Source of the DNA: JAFDYH01 sp049840875
GTDB taxonomy: Bacteria > Bacteroidota > Bacteroidia > Chitinophagales > Chitinophagaceae
Reading direction: 5' to 3'
Assembly (NCBI GenBank): GCA_049840875.1
Contig: JASGJE010000019.1
Location: 1 to 64,000, forward strand
Length of the DNA: 64,000 nt
The first letter of the stretch is position 1. Each line of letters starts with the position of its first letter. Made by a program: the position numbers and the translations under genes. Shown one piece after another: positions 46,082-53,962 of this stretch. The notes beneath the pieces are model-generated. The model was not told where the DNA came from. It ran no database searches and saw only the letters and a list, made by a program, of their open reading frames with translations.

Positions 46082-46336
46082 ATGTTCGCCAAAATTAAAC
46101 CGACGACGTTTATCAATCGTCTGCAATTTGAGCTTTCGGCTCATCCTGATTCCCAATTAAAGGCTGTGCTAAGAGATGAAGACGGCCGCATTCAAAGCAC
46201 TCTTGAAAAATCTTTACCAAACACCCAGAATGAACTGACCTGGGATGGCCTTGACAGTATTCCTTACGGCGTTTATACCATCGAATTATCGCAAGGTGGC
46301 GCGGAAATGAAAATGCGGTTGGTGAAAAAAGCGTAA
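46082..46336 (+). CDS. Small conserved beta-sheet protein, function unknown
   Basis: An 84-residue protein. Its C-terminal half (NTQNELTWDGLDSIPYGVYTIELSQGGAEMKMRLVKKA) resembles the small beta-sandwich sorting domain of type IX secretion substrates, which end in a similar GxYxxxxxxxGxxxxxKxxxx pattern. It has no signal peptide, so it is not a normal substrate. It is embedded, on the opposite strand, between the coiled-coil gene and zapA. Confidence 0.6.
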   Translation: MFAKIKPTTFINRLQFELSAHPDSQLKAVLRDEDGRIQSTLEKSLPNTQNELTWDGLDSIPYGVYTIELSQGGAEMKMRLVKKA

Positions 46337-46338
46337 AC

Positions 46339-46626
46339 TTATTCACTGAGAAGAGTAATGCAGCGATCAAGTTCCTTGATATACGAACTGATGCGCTTTT
46401 CAAACTCTTTTTTATCTTTTTCATTCCAATTGCCGGTACTGATTTTCGCAATTTCCATCTGCTGTTTCAATGTATCAATGAGCTGTTGCTGTTGTTTGTG
46501 CTGTTCATGACTTTTTAGCAAGTCTCTTTCTAACCGCTGGTTTTCTTTTTCAAGAGTAGCATGTTGCTTCAATAATTGCTGAAGTTTAGTCTGAATGTCC
46601 TTTACTTTAGATTCGAGTTCTGTCAT
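46339..46626 (-). CDS. Small coiled-coil protein upstream of zapA
   Basis: A 95-residue protein with a nearly continuous coiled coil at 1-60 (VKDIQTKLQQLLKQHATLEK, LIDTLKQQMEIAK), then a short helical tail. It has the look of ZapB-type proteins that bind ZapA, though no ZapB motif can be proven. Its place beside zapA supports a cell-division role. Confidence 0.65.
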   Translation of the reverse strand: MTELESKVKDIQTKLQQLLKQHATLEKENQRLERDLLKSHEQHKQQQQLIDTLKQQMEIAKISTGNWNEKDKKEFEKRISSYIKELDRCITLLSE

Positions 46627-46670
46627 GCATCCGGGTTTAGAGAGTTTGAAAAACCGGGAAAACGGGTCTG

Positions 46671-49109
46671 TTATTTTCTGATATCCGCGTGCAGTTCCTT
46701 TTCAAATACGTTTATAATCTTGCCCATCCAACCGTCAATTTCTTTATCAGTAAGGGTCTTCTCATTGTCTGAAAAGGTAAAACTGATTGCTAATGATTTC
46801 TTTCCTGTACCTAACTTTTCACTTTCGAATATGTCAAACAAACGCATATCCCGTAATTTACCAAGCCTGATGTTTTCTACGGCCGCCTCTATAGTTTCGT
46901 AAGGTAATTGACTAGGTACAACAAGGGCCAGATCCCGCTGTACAGATGGAAATTTCGGTATTTCTTTGAATATACTTTTATTTTTTTCTGCTTTACCAGC
47001 CAATGCCTGCCAGTTAAAGACGGCAAAGACTACAGGTTGTTTAATACTGAAAGTGCTTAACACTTTTTTATTTACGATGCCTAATTGTAAAACAGATTTT
47101 GAATCAAGGATAGCTTCCAGTCCCGTTTCAAATTTCTGATGCACGAGCGACCTGAAATCGTTTATACCGATATTCAGTAATTGCAAAATTCCAGCCGCAA
47201 TTCCTTTAAGCAAATAAAAATCTGCTTTTTGCCCCTTAGAACGCCATCCATCTTCGTGAGTGTCTCCGGTAAGGTACAAACAAAGATGTTCAGTTTCGCT
47301 ATATGCGCCAGATCCGCTTGTTTTATATGTTCGGCCAAATTCAAAAAAACGAAGATTATTATTTTTGCGATTGAGATTATGTGCAATTGATTCAAGGCCG
47401 GTTTCAAGCATTGATGGGCGCATAACATTTAACTCTGCGCTAAGACTGTTGAGCATTTTAACTGTCATGCTCAATTCCTCTTCGCTGAAATAGGCTGAAT
47501 TAGTAATGGAATTAGTCATTATTTCATTAAACCCCTGGCCAACTAAATAACCCGCAACTTTTTCTTTATAGCTTTCTGCGAGGTAATTTTTTTCTACTGA
47601 TGGAGAAATAGTGATGGCGGTAGGAATCGCCACGTTATCCAAACCATCGATGCGTAAAATTTCTTCCACGATATCAGCAGGCAAATTGATATCTGGTTTA
47701 TGAAATGGCGCAGCTACTGTTATTTCATCAGTGCCGTCTTTCAGAACTTCAAACCCAAGACTTGTGAGAATATTTTTTACAGCGTCAGCCTGATAATCTT
47801 TCCCACTGAGTTTTTTCAAATAACTATATGGGAGCGTTACCTCTGTCTTTTTCCGCGGTTCAGGATACACGTCGATAATATCCGAGGCTATACTGCCGCC
47901 GGCAATTTCTTTTATCATTAACGCAGCCCTTTTCAGCACATTTACTGTCGCAGATATGTCTGTTCCTTTTTCAAAACGTGAAGCCGCATCGGTACGCAGA
48001 TTATGCCTAAATGATGTTTTACGGATTGTTACAGCATCAAAACAAGCGCTTTCAAGGAAAATGTTTTTTGTTGAGCTTGAAACGCCACTATGTAAGCCAC
48101 CAAATACACCGGCAATACATATTCCACCCTCGCTATCACAAATCATTAAATCTTCGGTGCTCAGCTTTCTTTCTTTTTCATCCAGAGTAATAAAAGATGT
48201 TCCTTCGGGAAGGTTTTTTACAATTACTTTCTTCCCACGTACGTGGTCAGCATCGAAGGCATGCAATGGTTGACCCGTTTCGTGTTGTATGAAGTTTGTG
48301 ATGTCAACAATATTATTAATGCTGCGTAATCCTATTGACTTTAATTTTTCCTGTAGCCACCTAGGCGATTCTTTAATAGCAACGCCTGCTATGCTTACGC
48401 CGCTATAACGGGGACAGGCAGCCGTATTTTCAACAGTTACCACTATAGGTAATAAAGTATTGTCTGCTTTAAAAGTATTACTGGTGGGCAATGTGGGGCG
48501 TACTTCCTTTTTATCATGATAGCTCAGGTAGGCACATACATCCCTCGCCACACCCCAGTGGCTCATGGCGTCCATCCTGTTTGGCGTGAGGCCAATTTCA
48601 TATACCCAATCTTCATAAAGTTTAAAATAATCGGCGGCCGAAGTGCCTGGTTTTAATTCTGAAGGCAAAACCATTATGCCTGCATGCGAAGCACCTAATC
48701 CTATTTCATCTTCGGCACAAATCATTCCCTGGCTTTCTTCACCCCTGATCTTCGCCAGCTTCATCGTCAAAGGATCTCCGGTTACAGGATAAATAGTAGT
48801 GCCCACCGTAGCAACAATAACTTTTTGTCCAACTGCTACATTTGGCGCACCACATACGATCTTTAATGGCGCGTCACTTCCTACATTTACTTTAGTCAGT
48901 TTTAGTTTATCAGCATTCGGGTGTTGAATTGCTTCCAATACTTCGCCGATTACCAAACCTTTCAACCCACCTTTAATTTCTTCAAATTTTTCAAGGCTTT
49001 CAACTTCCAAGCCAATAGAGGTGAGAATTTTACTTAGCCTTTCGGGATCAACGCTGTCAATTATCGATGCTGGCAAATAATCACAAAGCCATTTGTAGGA
49101 GATCGTCAT
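46671..49109 (-). CDS. pheT: Phenylalanyl-tRNA synthetase beta subunit
   Basis: An 812-residue subunit with the usual order: EMAP-like tRNA-binding domain (about 40-155, VNVGSDAPLKIVCGAPNVAVGQKVIVA), B3/B4 editing domain, B5 DNA-binding-like domain, and C-terminal FDX-ACB domain (KFPSVQRDLALVVP, SIAISFTFSDNEKTLTDKEID-like ending). It works with PheS, which is not in this window. The 44 bp gap to the coiled-coil gene suggests cotranscription. Confidence 0.97.
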   Translation of the reverse strand: MTISYKWLCDYLPASIIDSVDPERLSKILTSIGLEVESLEKFEEIKGGLKGLVIGEVLEAIQHPNADKLKLTKVNVGSDAPLKIVCGAPNVAVGQKVIVATVGTTIYPVTGDPLTMKLAKIRGEESQGMICAEDEIGLGASHAGIMVLPSELKPGTSAADYFKLYEDWVYEIGLTPNRMDAMSHWGVARDVCAYLSYHDKKEVRPTLPTSNTFKADNTLLPIVVTVENTAACPRYSGVSIAGVAIKESPRWLQEKLKSIGLRSINNIVDITNFIQHETGQPLHAFDADHVRGKKVIVKNLPEGTSFITLDEKERKLSTEDLMICDSEGGICIAGVFGGLHSGVSSSTKNIFLESACFDAVTIRKTSFRHNLRTDAASRFEKGTDISATVNVLKRAALMIKEIAGGSIASDIIDVYPEPRKKTEVTLPYSYLKKLSGKDYQADAVKNILTSLGFEVLKDGTDEITVAAPFHKPDINLPADIVEEILRIDGLDNVAIPTAITISPSVEKNYLAESYKEKVAGYLVGQGFNEIMTNSITNSAYFSEEELSMTVKMLNSLSAELNVMRPSMLETGLESIAHNLNRKNNNLRFFEFGRTYKTSGSGAYSETEHLCLYLTGDTHEDGWRSKGQKADFYLLKGIAAGILQLLNIGINDFRSLVHQKFETGLEAILDSKSVLQLGIVNKKVLSTFSIKQPVVFAVFNWQALAGKAEKNKSIFKEIPKFPSVQRDLALVVPSQLPYETIEAAVENIRLGKLRDMRLFDIFESEKLGTGKKSLAISFTFSDNEKTLTDKEIDGWMGKIINVFEKELHADIRK

Positions 49110-49255
49110 GTCCTGGTTCTTGTTATAAAATTAAACTGCTAATAAAAAGTGTATGCAGCCGAGCAAAGATAATCGTTTGAGATGAGAAGAATTTTATAGT
49201 CAAAACGACAACGACAGAAATTAGGGCAGTATATCGAATGGAGTGATACAGTCCA

Positions 49256-49564
49256 TTAAAATGAAACTTTCTCACCTTTAATCAAAATAGAGCTTTTGAT
49301 AGATTGCTCTTTTAAATGTAAAAACTTCTTTCGGTCTTCATCGTGTGTGAAGTTTTTAAATCCGTCTTCGTTTTCAAACTCTACAAGATGTATTTCATAA
49401 GGTTGGTCAATGCTATGCTCAATAAATGAATTTTTCTCCGGTCGTATGCGGAGCAATAGTCTCCCTTTATATTTCTCCATCGCCGGTAAAGCGATGTTTT
49501 CAAATTGATGAAAGACTTCTTCCTGTCCTTCTCTGATATAAATAAGTTGCGTGAAGTAGAGCAT
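49256..49564 (-). CDS. DUF1330-like small protein
   Basis: A 102-residue protein (MLYFTQLIYIREGQEEVFHQF...), a ferredoxin-like fold related to DUF1330/ABM-type domains. The conserved YIREGQEEVF and LVEFENEDGFKNF elements are visible. Function is unknown. The frame is open to 49609, but that upstream extension runs through the terminator hairpin of the preceding gene, so 49564 is the better start. Confidence 0.65.
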   Translation of the reverse strand: MLYFTQLIYIREGQEEVFHQFENIALPAMEKYKGRLLLRIRPEKNSFIEHSIDQPYEIHLVEFENEDGFKNFTHDEDRKKFLHLKEQSIKSSILIKGEKVSF

Positions 49565-49598
49565 TCTTCTTTCTTTAAATTGTCTGTAAAAGTAAAAA

Positions 49599-49620
49599 GG
49601 CGCAGGCAATTGCCCGCGCC
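49599..49620 (-). terminator. Terminator of the tandem DUF4242 gene
   Basis: GGCGCAGGC (49599-49607) pairs with GCCCGCGCC (49612-49620), one mismatch, around four bases. A T-rich tract follows on the minus strand, 25 bp after the DUF4242 stop. Confidence 0.8.
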
Positions 49621-49644
49621 GTGAGAGAATGGTTGTTTTACTTT

Positions 49645-50286
49645 TTATTCTCCCTGCTTTACCTTCATTACATGTGTCGGAACTAATCCATGCGCTTCTT
49701 TGTGTGTATTAATCAGGTCTTGTGAATCCTTCGCTTCTGCCAGGCAGAAAACGAGCCCTTCTTTTTCATCCACCCAATAGTTAATGAAGTTCACGCCATA
49801 TTTTTGTTGTGTAGCCAGATCTTTTTTATGTGCCTCTGCTACTGCTACTGCAGTAACATTTCCGGCGCCTAATTCGTGTACATCAAGATAAAGGTTATCC
49901 ATGTTTTTAATCTTTGCAGCCTCGCCTTCACTTACTTCATAAATATGCGATGGTAGTAAACCATGCGCTTTCTCGTGAGTTTTGCGTATAGCAGCAGTAT
50001 CGGGCGCAGTAGAAAGGCAATAAACGAGCCCTTCTTTTTCATCTACCCAATATTTTACAAAGTGGGTACCAAATTGCTTTTCAGTAGCAAGGTCCTTTTT
50101 ATGTGCGCCGGCTACTGCATCGGCTGTCACATTTCCCGGGCCCAATTCATGTATGTCGAGATAAAACTTCTTTACTTTGGTTTTTGAAGTTTTCTTTGTT
50201 GAACCGGCATTGTCTGTTTGCGCATACGACTGATTATAGGATGCGACAAGAATAAACATCGCAGCAGCTGCATAAAATAGTTTCAT
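49645..50286 (-). CDS. Secreted protein with two tandem DUF4242 domains
   Basis: A 213-residue protein with a cleavable signal (MKLFYAAAAMFILVASYNQSYAQ) and two near-identical units. Each starts LDIHELGPGNVTADAVA or LDVHELGAGNVTAVAVA and continues AHKKDLATxxxxG, then YWVDEKEGLV and AHGLxPxH. DUF4242 is related to SCO4226-type nickel-binding proteins, and the His residues in HKKDLA and AHGL are candidate ligands. Metal binding is inferred. The single-domain relative at 53277 lies beyond the regulator gene. Confidence 0.8.
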   Translation of the reverse strand: MKLFYAAAAMFILVASYNQSYAQTDNAGSTKKTSKTKVKKFYLDIHELGPGNVTADAVAGAHKKDLATEKQFGTHFVKYWVDEKEGLVYCLSTAPDTAAIRKTHEKAHGLLPSHIYEVSEGEAAKIKNMDNLYLDVHELGAGNVTAVAVAEAHKKDLATQQKYGVNFINYWVDEKEGLVFCLAEAKDSQDLINTHKEAHGLVPTHVMKVKQGE

Positions 50287-50582
50287 TGTTGAGTGATTTG
50301 AATAAATGATTAAATAATGAATCTGAAATAGTGATTTGACAACGACAGTTCAAAAAAGCCACGAAGGTTAGAGAGAAATCCATTTGAATATCTACCGTGA
50401 AAGGGTTATTTATTCACAAGGATCTATTAAAATGATCGTCGCTGATTACCGTACTTGCCAAAGAACTTCTTTCAAATGTTAAATCAGAATGACAACACAA
50501 AGCAAATCCATTAACGGCTGCTGCTTGTAAGGAGTTTTCCCTATTTTAGAAACCTCATTTCCTTATTTTGTAAATTGGCGAT
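50287..50582. promoter_or_regulatory. Divergent region between DUF4242 and LuxR genes
   Basis: This stretch separates the minus-strand DUF4242 gene from the plus-strand regulator. It holds a direct-repeat pair at 50537-50570, described separately. I see no gene in the rest. Confidence 0.4.
50537..50570 (-). promoter_or_regulatory. Paired direct repeat, candidate LuxR operator (site A)
   Basis: On the minus strand TAAAATAGGGAA (50537-50548) and CAAAATAAGGAA (50559-50570) are the same 12-base word with two changes, 22 bp apart. The same word occurs twice, 23 bp apart, at 53173-53208. The pair lies 13 bp before the regulator's start codon and 251 bp from the start of the tandem DUF4242 gene. 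Confidence 0.5.
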
Positions 50583-53180
50583 ATGGAATTGGTTGAGCGA
50601 TCCGGGTTTTTAGATTCACTTCGGCGGCAATTCATTCAGACTTCTACCGGTGAGGGGCACACTGTTTTTGTAAGCGGAGAAGCCGGCATTGGAAAGACTT
50701 CTTTATTGCGGGCTTTCTGCGCAGAACATCAAAATGATTGCGTTATTTACCAGGGCGCCTGCGACGCATTGTTTACACCCCGGCCATTAGCCCCATTATT
50801 CGATATTGGCTGGCAGATAAGAGATGATTTTTGGGATAAAAATGAATCCGCTGAAGACCGGCCAGCGCTGTTCAGCCGTTTCTTTCACGAATTGAATAAC
50901 CAAAAGAAGCCTATTGTTCTGCTTTTCGAAGATATTCATTGGGCCGATGAAGCGACGCTTGACTTTATTAAATTTCTCGCACGGAGGATAACGAGATTGC
51001 ATTGCCTTTTTATACTGACCTATCGTGATAATGAAATTCATTCAAACCACCCTTTGAAAAGCGTGCTGGGGCAGCTACCTCCGGATTCATTTACCCGTTT
51101 GCAATTAATTCCATTATCAAAACATGCTGTTGATCGCATGGCGGCTGAGCGAGGCTACCGGGGCGAAGACGTATATACTATCTCGGGCGGAAATCCATTT
51201 TATGTTACTGAAATCCTGGCCAGTTATAGCTCAGGCATTCCCGATAATATTAAAGATGCGGTGTTATCGGTTTATAACCGTCAGCCAGCAAAGACAAAAG
51301 AGATATGGGAGCTTTTATCTGTTGTGCCGGCCGGGTTGGAAACCTGTCATCTTGAAGAGGCTGAACCGGATTTTGAACAAGCAATAGAAAATAATCTTGA
51401 CGCAAAAATTCTCATTCTTGATAAAGGGACTGTTTTTTTTAAGCATGAACTTTACCGGCGTACACTTGAAAAATCAATGTCACCTTTCAGGAGAATGGCG
51501 TTGAATAAAAAGATGCTGGAGGTGTTGCTCGGGTATACCGATAAATCAGGTATTATCGAGCGTATCATTCACCATGCAAAAAATGCAAATGACTATGATT
51601 GCGTAGTGAAATATGCGCCCGATGCAGCAGTTAAAGCGGCATGCGTCGGTGCTCATATTGAAGCCGCTAAATTGTATTTTACAGCTATTGAGTATTATCA
51701 GGGAAAAGACAAAGATTTGCTGACTCAATTATATGCTTCTTATTCCTACGAATGTTACCTCATCAACCGGATGCGGGATGCAATTATTTACCAGGGAAAA
51801 TTATTGGCAATTCTTCGTGAGGGAAATGATTTGGAGAAAATAGGAGATTGCCTGCGTTTCTTATCTCGTCTTTGGTGGTTTGAAGGTAACCGCGGAAATG
51901 CAGAGAACTATGCAAGCCAGGCTATAGCATTATTGGAAAATCAACCAGTATCGAGGGTGAAGGCAATGGCCTATAGCAACATGTCGCATTTGAAAATGCT
52001 TTCAGACGAATTGGAAGAATGTTTGCATTGGTCTGAAAAGACGATTGCGATGGCAAAAGAGCTGAACGATGACGCAATACTTTCTCATGTATTGAATAAT
52101 GCCGGCAGTGTACAAATGAAAACGCAGAATCTGCGTGAAAAGGGCGCTGCTTTATTGAAAGAAAGTCTGGATATCGCATTAAGGAATTCGTTTCATGAAC
52201 ATGCAGCACGGGCTTACACAAATATTGGCAGCGACCTGACCATTCGCCGGGAATATTCAGAAGCAGAAAAGATACTGAATGAAGGAATTCATTATTGCGA
52301 AGAACGGGAGTTGGATGCGTGGACAAAATACATGCTCACATGCAAGGCCAGGCTAAAACTGGAAACAGGCGAATGGAATGAGGCGCTTGCTATTGCCGAC
52401 CGCGTATTGCAGGATGAACAACAGGCCGGTATTAATAAACATAATGCAAGTACAGTGATGGCAATGATAGCGATGCGGCGCGGTGAGGAGGATGTGGCTA
52501 CTGCATTAATGGCTGCCAAAACAAGAGCGTTTACTGCAGGCGAACACCAGCGCATCGTACCGGTGGCTATTGCACTGCTGGAATATGAATGGATAACCGG
52601 CAGGAAGCTGCTCGATGATGAATCGCTTGCAATTACCACAAAACTGGTAGAAACCACCGATAATACATTTCACAATTGCGAGTTTGGTTTTTGGTTATCG
52701 ATGGTCCGGAACAAGAAAATTATTATCAAAAATCTTTTTGAAGGGTATGACATCTCCGGGAAAGCTGCAATCGATAAAGCTGCTGCAATATGGCGCAAGT
52801 TGGGGTGCCCTTATGAAGAAGCATTGGTATTATACCATGGCGATGATGAGGATAAGAAGCAGGCTGTTGAAATCATACAACAGCTTGGCGCCACTGCGGT
52901 GTATAACAAGATGAAGGAAGAAATGAAGCAAAGTGGAATCAAAAATATTCCCCGAGGCATTCGCAGCAGTACAAAGTCAAATCCCGCCTTTCTTACTACC
53001 CGCGAACTCGATATACTGGAGTTATTAAAAGAGAACCTGCAGAATAAAGAGATCGGCAGCCGATTGTTTATTTCCGCAAAAACCGTTGATCATCATATCT
53101 CTTCTATACTTTTTAAGCTTGATGTAAACTCACGCAATAAGGCTGTCTCAGAAGCCCAACGCCGCGGAATTCTAAAATAG
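50583..53180 (+). CDS. AAA ATPase/TPR/LuxR-type transcriptional regulator
   Basis: An 865-residue one-component regulator in the MalT/LAL style. The N-terminal AAA/STAND ATPase has Walker A GEAGIGKTS (32-40) and Walker B VLLFEDIHWAD (112-122). A long helical middle (about 330-780) carries TPR-like units that normally bind an inducer or partner. The last 63 residues are a LuxR HTH (LTTRELDILELLKENLQNKEIGSRLFIS, AKTVDHHISSILFKLDV). It sits between two DUF4242 genes with shared repeats on both sides, so it probably regulates both. That is an inference from layout. Confidence 0.88.
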   Translation: MELVERSGFLDSLRRQFIQTSTGEGHTVFVSGEAGIGKTSLLRAFCAEHQNDCVIYQGACDALFTPRPLAPLFDIGWQIRDDFWDKNESAEDRPALFSRFFHELNNQKKPIVLLFEDIHWADEATLDFIKFLARRITRLHCLFILTYRDNEIHSNHPLKSVLGQLPPDSFTRLQLIPLSKHAVDRMAAERGYRGEDVYTISGGNPFYVTEILASYSSGIPDNIKDAVLSVYNRQPAKTKEIWELLSVVPAGLETCHLEEAEPDFEQAIENNLDAKILILDKGTVFFKHELYRRTLEKSMSPFRRMALNKKMLEVLLGYTDKSGIIERIIHHAKNANDYDCVVKYAPDAAVKAACVGAHIEAAKLYFTAIEYYQGKDKDLLTQLYASYSYECYLINRMRDAIIYQGKLLAILREGNDLEKIGDCLRFLSRLWWFEGNRGNAENYASQAIALLENQPVSRVKAMAYSNMSHLKMLSDELEECLHWSEKTIAMAKELNDDAILSHVLNNAGSVQMKTQNLREKGAALLKESLDIALRNSFHEHAARAYTNIGSDLTIRREYSEAEKILNEGIHYCEERELDAWTKYMLTCKARLKLETGEWNEALAIADRVLQDEQQAGINKHNASTVMAMIAMRRGEEDVATALMAAKTRAFTAGEHQRIVPVAIALLEYEWITGRKLLDDESLAITTKLVETTDNTFHNCEFGFWLSMVRNKKIIIKNLFEGYDISGKAAIDKAAAIWRKLGCPYEEALVLYHGDDEDKKQAVEIIQQLGATAVYNKMKEEMKQSGIKNIPRGIRSSTKSNPAFLTTRELDILELLKENLQNKEIGSRLFISAKTVDHHISSILFKLDVNSRNKAVSEAQRRGILK

Positions 53181-53208
53181 GGAATATCCTTTTCTTAAAA
53201 TAGGGAAT
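53173..53208 (+). promoter_or_regulatory. Paired direct repeat, candidate LuxR operator (site B)
   Basis: TAAAATAGGGAAT occurs twice without mismatch, at 53173-53185 and 53196-53208, starting 23 bp apart, about two helical turns. The first copy covers the stop codon of the regulator gene. It lies 69 bp before the start of the DUF4242 gene at 53277, a normal place for an activator. Confidence 0.55.
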
Positions 53209-53276
53209 TGTCTTGGCTTTACTAAAAATTAAAGATGGCAGCTTTGTGCTATCATTTATCACTAAAAAACACGGGC

Positions 53277-53552
53277 ATGAAAAAATTTGTAGTTGAAAGA
53301 AACCTACCAGGAGCAGGCAATCTTACGGTACAGGAACTAAAAGGCATCGCACAGGCATCAAACAAGGTCATCCATGAAATAGGCAACAACTACCAATGGG
53401 TCGAATCGTTTGTAACGGAAGACAAAATCTATTGTATTCATCTTGCCGAAAGCGAAGAAGATATCCGTGAACATGCCCGAAGAGGAAATTTTCCAGTCAA
53501 TTCGATATCTGAAGTGAAAACCATCATTGACCCGCTGACGGGCAATACATAG
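53277..53552 (+). CDS. Single-domain DUF4242 protein
   Basis: A 91-residue protein (MKKFVVERNLPGAGNLTVQEL, then QWVESFVTEDKIYCIHLAES), a single DUF4242 unit without signal peptide, so cytoplasmic. The frame is open to 53235, but the MKKFVVE start at 53277 is the family start. It follows the regulator and its repeat pair. Like the relative at 49645, it may bind metal, but the nickel-binding His residues are not obvious here. Confidence 0.75.
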   Translation: MKKFVVERNLPGAGNLTVQELKGIAQASNKVIHEIGNNYQWVESFVTEDKIYCIHLAESEEDIREHARRGNFPVNSISEVKTIIDPLTGNT

Positions 53553-53582
53553 CAATTATTAATTTTTTAAAGACCAAAGCAT

Positions 53583-53948
53583 ATGTTGGAGTTTTATGAC
53601 AAGCTGTTTATAAGTGTTTATAAACTTTACGCAAAAAAGAATATTTCATTACTGCCGGTATGGATCGGCATTTTAATCCTTTCACTTTTTCAGGGAATAA
53701 ATATTTTATCGGTTCTCTTTATCTTTTTCTGGTTTGTATTCGGTGGAGACTCCCTGGGATTCTTTGTACCTGCTCTGTTGAGTGTTTCAGCGTTAGGATT
53801 ACTTTTTAATTATCTCCGCATCTATAAATTAATAGGCGTACAAAATTTCCTGGAACGTTATTCTGACTGCAAGACAGGAGAAACACATCCGATCATGTAC
53901 TTTGTGATCAGTTTGTTGCTTTTATTGGTTCAGGGCGTTGGCTTTTAA
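53583..53948 (+). CDS. Small membrane protein, unknown function
   Basis: A 121-residue protein with three or four predicted helices (LPVWIGILILSLFQGI, SVLFIFFWFVFGG, FVPALLSVSALGLLF, FVISLLLLLVQGVG). I do not recognise it. The 30 bp gap to the DUF4242 gene suggests cotranscription. Confidence 0.6.
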   Translation: MLEFYDKLFISVYKLYAKKNISLLPVWIGILILSLFQGINILSVLFIFFWFVFGGDSLGFFVPALLSVSALGLLFNYLRIYKLIGVQNFLERYSDCKTGETHPIMYFVISLLLLLVQGVGF

Positions 53949-53962
53949 AATAATGTAGTCTT

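Noticed and set aside
52292..52657. Minus frame inside the LuxR gene
   Set aside because: Opposite-strand shadow with low-complexity Ser/Ala composition.
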